From JTS-RE9 sp964649195 (lineage in GTDB: Bacteria; Planctomycetota; Phycisphaerae; Phycisphaerales; Phycisphaeraceae): a DNA stretch of 64,000 nt. The stretch covers positions 1 through 64,000 of the forward strand of contig CAZYPK010000004.1 in NCBI GenBank assembly GCA_964649195.1, in the 5' to 3' direction. Made by a program: the position numbers and the translations under genes. A model generated the notes under the pieces. It was not told where the DNA came from. It worked only from the letters and a program-made list of their open reading frames with translations, and made no database searches. Below are positions 1 through 6,560 of the stretch, in pieces (within the stretch, counting starts at the first letter, position 1; each line of letters starts with the position of its first letter).

Positions 1-314
1 TACCCCCGAAATACCCCGACGGCTCGCGGACTCGCCATCGGGCTTGGCGCCACATTCGGCACATGAGTTGAAGTTTCAAAACACCCCGGCACCGGCCGGG
101 TTTTTTTGTGTGACGGAATGGGGATTTTTCCGAATATTCCGGTTGTGCCTCTTGTATCGGGGAAGTCCTTTTGATACCTTGCGCCCTGCTGCCACCGGTC
201 CACCTTATTTATTCGGGTGCATGGCGGCACAGGAGAATCCGAGAGAGCAGCACTTCCAACGTGGTCGGGCGGCTTGGATTCCGAGAGGGTCATATCGTGA
301 AATAGGAGAGTCAC
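1..314. other. Leader and spacer before the matrixin gene
   Basis: No gene is supported here. The stretch holds an intrinsic terminator for a gene outside the window, then about 190 bases without a recognisable element, then a good ribosome binding site (AGGAG near 304-308) for the gene starting at 315. A promoter was not assigned with confidence. Confidence 0.5.
83..107 (+). terminator. Intrinsic terminator of an upstream gene
   Basis: A GC-rich stem (CCCCGG / CCGGG arms around a short loop) is followed directly by seven T residues at 101-107. It would end a transcript entering from the left of the window. Confidence 0.75.
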
Positions 315-1085
315 ATGAAAAAGAGTTTGATGGTTGCAATGGCGGTGATGTTGCTGGTTGCCGTGCAGTCGCAGGCGGCGCTGCTTGCGCCCGGTTCGCT
401 GGTTTCAAGCGACTTCGTGCTGGGGCCGACGACACCCGGCAAGTGGGGCAACCCGACGATGGGCACCTCCGGCGGCGTGGTGACGTGGAGCATCATGGGT
501 CCGGGCCTCTCATTTGCTGCTGAGACTGGTTCTCCCGGCCTCTCGGTGGATCTGGCGACCATTTTCCCGGTCGGCTTCCATGCGGAAATCGAGGCGGCCT
601 TCGCGGCTTGGTCTGCCGTGGCTGACATCACCTTCATTGAAGTGCCCGACAGCGGCCATGCCTTCGATGCCCCCGGTGCGTCCGGTGACATCCGCATCGG
701 CGCCCACGCTTTTGACGGTGCCGGCAGCGTCCTGGCCCACGGCTACTACCCGCCCAACAACGGCACTTCGGCCGCCGGCGACATCCACTTCGACATTGCT
801 GAAACATGGAAGATCGGCTTCGGCGGCGACGGCTTCGACATCTTCCAGGTGCTCGCCCACGAAATCGGCCACGCCATCGGCCTCAATCACACCGCCGTGC
901 CAAACTCCCTGATGAACGCGTTCTACACCGAAGCGTTCGCCGGCCCGCAGGCCGATGACATCGCCGGCGCCCAGTTCATCTACGGTCCCGCGCAGTTGGA
1001 TGGTGTGATCCCCGAACCGGCAACCCTGAGCCTCGCCGGTTTCGCCCTGCTGTCCCTGGCCGCCCGCCGCCGCCGCGCGGCCTGA
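315..1085 (+). CDS. Secreted matrixin-like zinc metalloprotease with PEP-CTERM anchor
   Basis: 256 aa. The N-terminus (MKKSLMVAMAVMLLVAVQSQA) has the form of a Sec signal peptide cleaved after AQ-A-type residues. The catalytic motif HEIGHAIGLNH at about residues 182-192 matches the HExxHxxGxxH zinc site of matrixins, and a Met-turn (SLMN) follows at about 198. The C-terminus has the PEP-CTERM layout: PEP at about 232, a hydrophobic helix and the basic tail ARRRRAA. The protein should therefore be exported, sorted by an exosortase and act as an extracellular peptidase. The ATG at 315 has an AGGAG ribosome binding site 7-8 nt upstream. The gene stands alone between two terminators. The family call is firm; the substrate is unknown. 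Confidence 0.9.
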   Translation: MKKSLMVAMAVMLLVAVQSQAALLAPGSLVSSDFVLGPTTPGKWGNPTMGTSGGVVTWSIMGPGLSFAAETGSPGLSVDLATIFPVGFHAEIEAAFAAWSAVADITFIEVPDSGHAFDAPGASGDIRIGAHAFDGAGSVLAHGYYPPNNGTSAAGDIHFDIAETWKIGFGGDGFDIFQVLAHEIGHAIGLNHTAVPNSLMNAFYTEAFAGPQADDIAGAQFIYGPAQLDGVIPEPATLSLAGFALLSLAARRRRAA

Positions 1086-1118
1086 ACCACGGTCCTTACA
1101 TCCATCCTGAATTTCCCC

Positions 1119-1148
1119 AAGCCCCGCCTGCGAGCGGGGCTTTTCTTT
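1119..1148 (+). terminator. Intrinsic terminator of the matrixin gene
   Basis: The arms GCCCCGC (1121-1127) and GCGGGGC (1134-1140) enclose a six-base loop and run into TTTTCTTT. The hairpin lies about 35 bases after the stop codon. Confidence 0.85.
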
Positions 1149-1152
1149 GGTT

Positions 1153-1270
1153 GGGTGGCTGGGGCTGAAGGCTCGGCGCAAGCCCCGGCCCAGCGACCAT
1201 CGACTTTCAGTTGCGCCACCTTGTTTCGTGCATCCGGGCCGGGGCTTCGCAGACTCAGCCCCAGCCACCC
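1153..1270. repeat. R1 hairpin repeat, copy 1
   Basis: This 118-bp inverted repeat starts GGGTGGCTGGGGCTGA and ends TCAGCCCCAGCCACCC. Closely similar copies lie at 40203-40321 and 53520-53634, with a right half at 36121-36182. It contains no ORF of its own. It looks like a non-autonomous mobile hairpin (MITE-like). Confidence 0.8.
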
Positions 1271-1293
1271 GATGCCTCAGCTCACCCGAAGCC

Positions 1294-2235
1294 TCAGTTC
1301 ATTCTCTTCACATCCTCGCGCGTGTAAGCCTCGGCGGCCTTGGCGGCGTCGGCCACGAGCTTGTCCGGGTCGTTCTTCAGCTTGGCGATGGTGCTCAGAA
1401 TGCCGCGGTTGTTGCCCTTGCCGGCGCCGACCATGTATTTCGCCCGGCCAAGGGCCAGCGTCGCCTCCACACGCCAGGAGACATCCTTGTCCAACGTCGC
1501 ATAGGCGATCAGATCGCCAATGGTCGCGCGAACGTCGGGGGTGTTCAGCCGCAGGGAATAGACCACTTCGGACTTGCCTTTCCAGTGGTTCTCGATGAGT
1601 TCGTTGATGGCGTCGGTCCACTTCTGCATGGTCTGGGCGAACTCGTTGCCTTCGCCGGACCAGTTGTAGAGCGGCGTTCCGCCGGAGGTCATGATGGCGA
1701 TGCCCGTGGTGCGGATGGGCACGCGCCTGCTTTTTTCGAAGAGCGTCTGGCCCAGGGCGAAGGCCGCCTTGGCCGCCTTCATGGCCCGTTCCTTCTGCTC
1801 TTCGTTGCGCTGCCTCAGTTCCTCGGCGCGGTGCATGGCCACATCGGCGATCACCTGAAGCGCCCCGCCGAACTCCGGCGCGGCATTGGGCGCCAGCGGA
1901 ATCTTGGCGTCGATGTAGCCGCTGGTGATCGTGCCCGCCTCATGAGCCTTGATGAGCAGGTCGATGGCCTTCTCGGACAGCTCGGTTTCCACGGCGTCGA
2001 TGGTGTCGAGCGTGGCGCGGTATTCGTTGTAGAAGGCGATCATCTCGTCATAGGCCGCCGAGGCGTCGCCCGAACCGATCTCCACCAGCGCGGGCAGGCC
2101 GGAGAAGTTGCGAACCTCCAGCATCTTCGGCGCGGAGAAATCCGTGCGCTTGTCCACCTGGCCCCGCAGACCGATGGTCATGCCGACGATGATGATGGCG
2201 ACGAGACAGGTGGAGATGAGAATCCCGATCTTCAT
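1294..2235 (-). CDS. Membrane-anchored protein of unknown function
   Basis: About 313 aa from the ATG at 2235 (MKIGILISTCLVAIIIVGM). The N-terminus is one hydrophobic helix at about residues 3-22, which is a signal anchor. The rest is helix-rich and charged, with repeated Ala/Glu/Lys segments and no catalytic motif that I recognise. A longer reading frame to 2520 exists, but its first 95 residues are translated hairpin repeats (LPGGEGA-type peptides), so I chose the start just before the membrane helix. No functional assignment is possible. The gene is monocistronic and converges on the matrixin gene. Confidence 0.7.
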   Translation of the reverse strand: MKIGILISTCLVAIIIVGMTIGLRGQVDKRTDFSAPKMLEVRNFSGLPALVEIGSGDASAAYDEMIAFYNEYRATLDTIDAVETELSEKAIDLLIKAHEAGTITSGYIDAKIPLAPNAAPEFGGALQVIADVAMHRAEELRQRNEEQKERAMKAAKAAFALGQTLFEKSRRVPIRTTGIAIMTSGGTPLYNWSGEGNEFAQTMQKWTDAINELIENHWKGKSEVVYSLRLNTPDVRATIGDLIAYATLDKDVSWRVEATLALGRAKYMVGAGKGNNRGILSTIAKLKNDPDKLVADAAKAAEAYTREDVKRMN

Positions 2236-2539
2236 GTGGCCGCTCCAGAGAAAAGAGATTGCCCGGACGAACGGGCCGATGCGCAGGCGAAAGACGACGC
2301 CGATGCGGGATGCATCATAACAACACGAGGTCAACTTCCCACGGCACGACGCTTCGCCCTCTCCCCTGGGGAGAGGACAGTCTCCATCGCCCGCGCAGTC
2401 TGGCGATGGAGACAGGTGAGGGCAGTTCGATGAAACAACAACCATCGCCCCCTCTCCCCCAGGCAGAGGCGGCGACCCCTCGCCACATGCGATGGCCCCG
2501 GGCTTGACGCGGTTCATCACCGGTCCTGAATCTTCACGC
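2236..2539. repeat. Hairpin-rich spacer
   Basis: The spacer lies between divergent genes. It contains the palindrome CCTCTCCCCTGGGGAGAGG (2358-2376) and a second stem, TCTCCATCGCC / GGCGATGGAGA (about 2381-2412). Similar CCTCTCCCC...GGTGAGGG blocks are a common interspersed repeat style in GC-rich bacteria. No gene is supported. Confidence 0.5.
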
Positions 2540-2545
2540 TACAAT
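2540..2545 (+). promoter_or_regulatory. Putative -10 box TACAAT for leaderless transcript
   Basis: TACAAT is preceded by GC and followed by exactly 8 nt before the ATG at 2554. That spacing puts the expected transcription start at or next to the start codon, and no ribosome binding site is seen. Confidence 0.5.
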
Positions 2546-2553
2546 TCCGCGTC

Positions 2554-2874
2554 ATGACTCAACCCACCGCCAAAAAACCCGTCCTCGAAACCGTCGAACC
2601 CATCGGCAAGCGCGTGCTCATCCGCAAGGATGAGGACAAGAAGCAGACCAAATCCGGCATCCATCTGCCTGACAAAATCGAAATCCCCACGCTCACCGGC
2701 CGCATCGTTTCCGTCTCCGTCGAAGTCGCCGCCGATTCCAACTATCCCATCGAACAGTACGACCGCGTGCTCTTCAATCCCAAGGAAGTGATCCCCGTCG
2801 ATTTTGAAGGGGACAACCGCCTGTTCGTCGTGCCGGTGGAGAACATCGTCGCGGTGTTCAGAAAGACAAAGTAG
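2554..2874 (+). CDS. GroES-like co-chaperonin family protein
   Basis: 106 aa, close to the roughly 95-100 aa of GroES. The sequence follows the GroES beta-barrel pattern: PIGKRVLIRKDE near the start, then SGIHLPD at about 37-43 (the canonical form is GGIxLPD), a GxI turn, and a C-terminal strand ending VPVENIVAVF. The mobile-loop region is not the classical GGI/V form, and no groEL is adjacent. It may therefore be an additional GroES paralogue that serves one of several chaperonins, as is common in planctomycetes. Transcription is probably leaderless. The family is clear; the partner is unknown. Confidence 0.75.
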   Translation: MTQPTAKKPVLETVEPIGKRVLIRKDEDKKQTKSGIHLPDKIEIPTLTGRIVSVSVEVAADSNYPIEQYDRVLFNPKEVIPVDFEGDNRLFVVPVENIVAVFRKTK

Positions 2875-2887
2875 CATTGGCAGGATG

Positions 2888-2985
2888 TTCAATTTGAAAT
2901 TTCAAATCTCAAATTTGAAATCTCAAATCCCCAATCCGAAATCCCAAATCCCAAATCCCAAATCCCAAATCCCAAATCCCACCCC
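2888..2985. repeat. R6 heptamer tandem block (AAATCTC / AAATCCC words)
   Basis: About 14 consecutive degenerate 7-bp units of the form CAAATYY or GAAATYY fill the space between the GroES-like gene and aroA. Read in the aroA frame they give NLKSQIPNPK-type peptides, so they can falsely lengthen the aroA product. Confidence 0.8.
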
Positions 2986-2986
2986 C

Positions 2987-4297
2987 TTGTCTGATTCCAT
3001 CACCATTCAACCGACCCAGGCTTTCCGCGCCGCGGTGACGCCGCCGGGCAGCAAGAGCCTGACCAACCGCGCCCTGCTTTTGGCTGCGCTGGCGGAAGGG
3101 CCATCGACGCTCACGGGTGTGCTCTTCGCCGATGACAGTCGTCGCATGCTGGAAGCGATGAAGGCTCTGGGTTTTGAACTGACCATTGATGAAGCGGCGC
3201 ATACCGTTCGCATCACCGGCCGGGGCGGGCGCATTCCTTCGCGCGACAGCCGCCTGAACCTGGGCAATGCAGGCACCGCCTACCGCTTTCTCACTGCCGC
3301 GTTATGCCTTGGCGAAGGCGCGTATGTGCTCGATGGCATCGAGCGCATGAGGCAACGACCCGTGGGTCAGCTCGTCAGCGCCTTGCGCGCCATCGGCGCC
3401 GACATCGATTACCTGATGACCGATGGCTGTCCGCCTTTGGAGATCACCGCGAAAGGTCATCTGCGCGGCGGCAGGCTCACCATGCCGCCCACGCTTTCCA
3501 GTCAATACATCAGTGCTTTATTGCAGATCGGCCCCTACTGCGACGAAGGCTTCACGCTGCACTTTGATGGCCCGGTCACATCGCGGCCTTATGTCGAAAT
3601 GACGCTCGGCCTGATGCACACCTTCGGCATCACCGCCCAGGTCGATCAAGCCTTCACCACCATCGCGCTCGCCCCCGGCAAGTACCGCGCCACTGATTAC
3701 GCCATCGAACCCGATGCCTCCAACGCCAGTTACTTTCTCGCTGCCGCCGCGATCACGCCGGGCAGTTCCTGCACCATCGAAAACCTCGGCAAACGCAGCC
3801 TGCAAGGCGACATCGGCTTCGCTGATCTGCTCCACCAGATGGGCGCCGGACTGACCTTCGGCGGCGACTTCATCACCGTCATCGCGCCACCGCAAGGCCA
3901 GTCGCTGCGCGCCATTGATGTCGATCTGAATCACATGCCCGACATGGCGCAGACGCTCGCTGTCACCGCCCTCTTCGCGCCAGGCACCACCACGATCCGC
4001 AACGTGGGCAACCTGCGCGTGAAGGAAACCGATCGCCTGGCAGCCCTGCGGAATGAGCTGACGAAGCTCGGCGCACTTGTCGAAATCGAAGGCGATGACA
4101 TCTCCATCACCCCGCCCGCCGATGGCGTCATCAAACCTGCCGCGATCGACACCTACGACGATCACCGCATGGCGATGAGCTTCGCCATTGCGGGACTGCG
4201 CACCGGCGGCGTGGTGATCAATGATCCATCCTGCGTGAACAAGACCTTCCCCGATTATTTCAAACTCCTGCAGAGGATGTGCGACAGCCTCGCTTAA
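2987..4297 (+). CDS. aroA: 3-phosphoshikimate 1-carboxyvinyltransferase (EPSP synthase)
   Basis: About 436 aa from the TTG at 2987. The enzyme transfers enolpyruvyl from PEP to shikimate-3-phosphate, the sixth step of aromatic amino acid synthesis in the cytoplasm. Diagnostic motifs are PGSKSLTNRALLLAALAEG near the N-terminus (substrate-binding lysine), LGNAGTAYRFLTA, RMRQRPVGQLV and the C-terminal DDHRMAMSFA. The length fits the family. The start is uncertain: an in-frame ATG at 2885 would prepend 34 residues made only of heptamer-repeat peptide, so I prefer the TTG immediately before conserved sequence. The gene is isolated from other aro genes. Confidence 0.93.
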   Translation: MSDSITIQPTQAFRAAVTPPGSKSLTNRALLLAALAEGPSTLTGVLFADDSRRMLEAMKALGFELTIDEAAHTVRITGRGGRIPSRDSRLNLGNAGTAYRFLTAALCLGEGAYVLDGIERMRQRPVGQLVSALRAIGADIDYLMTDGCPPLEITAKGHLRGGRLTMPPTLSSQYISALLQIGPYCDEGFTLHFDGPVTSRPYVEMTLGLMHTFGITAQVDQAFTTIALAPGKYRATDYAIEPDASNASYFLAAAAITPGSSCTIENLGKRSLQGDIGFADLLHQMGAGLTFGGDFITVIAPPQGQSLRAIDVDLNHMPDMAQTLAVTALFAPGTTTIRNVGNLRVKETDRLAALRNELTKLGALVEIEGDDISITPPADGVIKPAAIDTYDDHRMAMSFAIAGLRTGGVVINDPSCVNKTFPDYFKLLQRMCDSLA

Positions 4298-4322
4298 ACA
4301 CACTGCCCAGGGCAATCGCATG

Positions 4323-4510
4323 TAGATCGGGAGGGCGAGGCTCCCGCCGAGCCGATCCGTCGGCGAAGCCTGTCCGCAGGCTGAAGCTGACGGATACCCG
4401 CGCGGAAAACTCCCGGAATACATGACCCCCGCCGCGCGAGATTCTTCACTCGGCCTTTGAGGCCTCGTGAAGAACGGCTCAGCAGGAGCTTCGCCCTCCC
4501 CTATGACCTA
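4323..4510. repeat. MITE-like inverted-repeat element (GGGAGGGCGAGGCTCC ends)
   Basis: This 188-bp stretch is bounded by imperfect inverted repeats of about 33-36 bp. The left arm begins TAGATCGGGAGGGCGAGGCT and the right arm ends TCGCCCTCCCCTATGACCTA. The interior has further short stems (CGGCCTTTGAGGCC-like). It has no coding capacity and fills the aroA to ABC-exporter spacer. Confidence 0.65.
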
Positions 4511-4582
4511 CATTGGATTGCACTGCACTGTTTAGGCGGCAACATTTCCGCCCGCCTGCGATCCACTACACTGGACCGACCG

Positions 4583-6427
4583 ATGCAGAATCCGTTCTGG
4601 AAATCCGCCCGCATTCTCCTTCACTACAAGCGGCCGCTGCTGCTGGCGATGGCGGGGGCGCTCTTGTCCGCGCTCTGCTTTGGCGCAGGGCTGAGCATGA
4701 TGCTCCCCTTCTTCCACCTGATGCTTCAGCAGGGACATACGGTGGCCGACCTGATTCGCGACTACCTGCTCAAGGAAAGCAATCCCGCCTTCGTTCACGC
4801 CATCGGCAACTGGCTGATCGCCATCGTGCCCACCGATCCGTTTCTGGCGTTCATCGCGGTGATGGCGGCGGTCGCGTTCTTCAGCATCGTCGGCAGCGTG
4901 GGGCGCTATTTCCACATGCTGCTGACCAACACCGTGGTGATTCACGCGGTGATGCGCTGGCGCCGCCGCATCTTTCGCAGGCTGATCCAGGCGCCCTTGA
5001 TCGATGTGATGCGCGAAGGCACCGCCGACCGCATCAGCCGGTTTTCATCCGATGTGATGGTGATGGCGCAGGGCTATCGCTCCGTGCTGGGCAAGTCGGC
5101 CCATGCGGCGCTGCACGGCATCGTCGCGCTCATCTTCGCCGTCATCCTTAACTGGCAGCTCTTCCTGCTCGTCGTCGTCGGAGGCCTGGTGCTGGGCGTT
5201 CTTCTTCGCCAGTTCGGCAAGCGCATCCGCAAGGCCAGCAGACTCGCCATGCAAGGCCGGGGCAGGATGCTTGCGGCGCTCACCGAATCGCTTTCAGGCA
5301 TTCGCGTGGTGAAGGTGCATGATGCCGAAGGCTACGAACGCCGCCGGTTTGCACGGGTGAATCGCGAGCTTTTCCGGCAGGAAATGAAGGCCCGTTCCAT
5401 TCGCGCCCTGGCTTCACCGCTGGTCGAGGTGCTCGCGCTGCTGGGTGTGATGATCGTCGCCTGCATCGCCGCTTACATGATCTTCCGCGAAGGGCACAAG
5501 CCTGAGGAGTTCATGACCACGCTCATCATGCTCGTGGGCGGCGGCCTGAGTCTGAGGCCACTGACCGCACTGCACAACGAACTCAATGAAGCAGGTGCCG
5601 CAGCGCAGCGACTGATGGAACTGACCACGCTTTCCACCGAGCCCACGGGATTGGATACGCCTTGGGATGCGCCCAATCTCCCGCGACACCACCAATCGGT
5701 CATCTGCAAGGATGTCGAGTTTCGCTACTCCGCCAATCGCGATCCCGCGCTGAGCGGCGTGAGTTTCACCATTCCGCACGGCAGCATCGTCGCCATCGTC
5801 GGCCCCAACGGCTCCGGCAAAACCACCCTGCTTTCCATGCTCCCCCGTCTGATCACGCCCACCGCTGGCTCGATCGAAATCGACGGCCACAACATCGCTG
5901 ATGTAAACCTGCGCAGCCTGCGCAAACAGATCGCAGTCGTCACACAGCAGACCGTGCTGTTCGAAGGCACCATCGCCCAAAACATCGCCTACGGCAGAAG
6001 GCACGAATCGCTCGACCGCATCGTCGAAGCCTCCAAAGCAAGCCACGCCCATGCCTTCATCGCCACCCTGCCCGATGGCTACAACACGCAACTGGGCGAA
6101 GGCGGCCTGGGCCTCTCCGGCGGGCAGATGCAGCGAATCGCCATCGCCAGGGCGGTGCTCCGCGACCCTGCGATCCTGATCCTCGATGAAGCGACCAGCC
6201 AGATCGATTCCGAATCCGAAGCCGAGATCGCCAAGGCGCTTTTGGAGATCAGCAAAGGCCGGACGACTTTTGTGATCGCCCATCGCCTGAGCACCGTCGT
6301 CAATTCCGACATCATCATGGTGATGCAGGATGGCAGGCTGATCGATCAAGGCAAACACCAGGAACTGATCGAACGATGCGACATCTACCGCACGCTGGTG
6401 CAGACGCAGTTGGTTTCGGCGGGATGA
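4583..6427 (+). CDS. MsbA-like ABC exporter, fused permease and ATPase
   Basis: 614 aa, the usual size of a homodimeric half-transporter exporter. The N-terminal half has about six hydrophobic helices. The C-terminal nucleotide-binding domain has Walker A GPNGSGKTT at about 407-415, the signature LSGGQMQR at about 510, Walker B ILILDEATSQID at about 530 and the switch histidine in IAHRLS. It probably flips a lipid or lipid-linked saccharide at the inner membrane; MsbA (lipid A) is the closest well-known type, but lipid specificity cannot be read from sequence. The ATG at 4583 was chosen because the upstream in-frame extension translates the repeat at 4323-4510. TACACT lies 10 nt before this ATG. 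Confidence 0.85.
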   Translation: MQNPFWKSARILLHYKRPLLLAMAGALLSALCFGAGLSMMLPFFHLMLQQGHTVADLIRDYLLKESNPAFVHAIGNWLIAIVPTDPFLAFIAVMAAVAFFSIVGSVGRYFHMLLTNTVVIHAVMRWRRRIFRRLIQAPLIDVMREGTADRISRFSSDVMVMAQGYRSVLGKSAHAALHGIVALIFAVILNWQLFLLVVVGGLVLGVLLRQFGKRIRKASRLAMQGRGRMLAALTESLSGIRVVKVHDAEGYERRRFARVNRELFRQEMKARSIRALASPLVEVLALLGVMIVACIAAYMIFREGHKPEEFMTTLIMLVGGGLSLRPLTALHNELNEAGAAAQRLMELTTLSTEPTGLDTPWDAPNLPRHHQSVICKDVEFRYSANRDPALSGVSFTIPHGSIVAIVGPNGSGKTTLLSMLPRLITPTAGSIEIDGHNIADVNLRSLRKQIAVVTQQTVLFEGTIAQNIAYGRRHESLDRIVEASKASHAHAFIATLPDGYNTQLGEGGLGLSGGQMQRIAIARAVLRDPAILILDEATSQIDSESEAEIAKALLEISKGRTTFVIAHRLSTVVNSDIIMVMQDGRLIDQGKHQELIERCDIYRTLVQTQLVSAG

Positions 6428-6431
6428 ACGA

Positions 6432-6472
6432 GGAAAAACATGAAAGCGGGAAAGCAGGAAAGCAGGAAATGA
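6432..6472. repeat. R6 tandem-word block (GGAAAGCA)
   Basis: Short run of the purine-rich word GAAAGCAGG and variants. The same word is used at 16081-16138 and 26276-26300. No coding function is seen. Confidence 0.55.
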
Positions 6473-6560
6473 AGGCGGGCGGATGATCGCCGCGCTGTTC
6501 CGGTTTTTCGCTTTGTCGCTGGCCCGCTTTTTCTCCCCCATTCTTCATTACACTTGCCGC

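Noticed and set aside
1147..2433. 428-codon plus-strand frame opposite the membrane-anchored gene
   Set aside because: Its translation is biased Gly/Val/Arg/His with no hydrophobic or domain pattern, and it begins inside an R1 repeat. The minus-strand gene has a credible membrane anchor.
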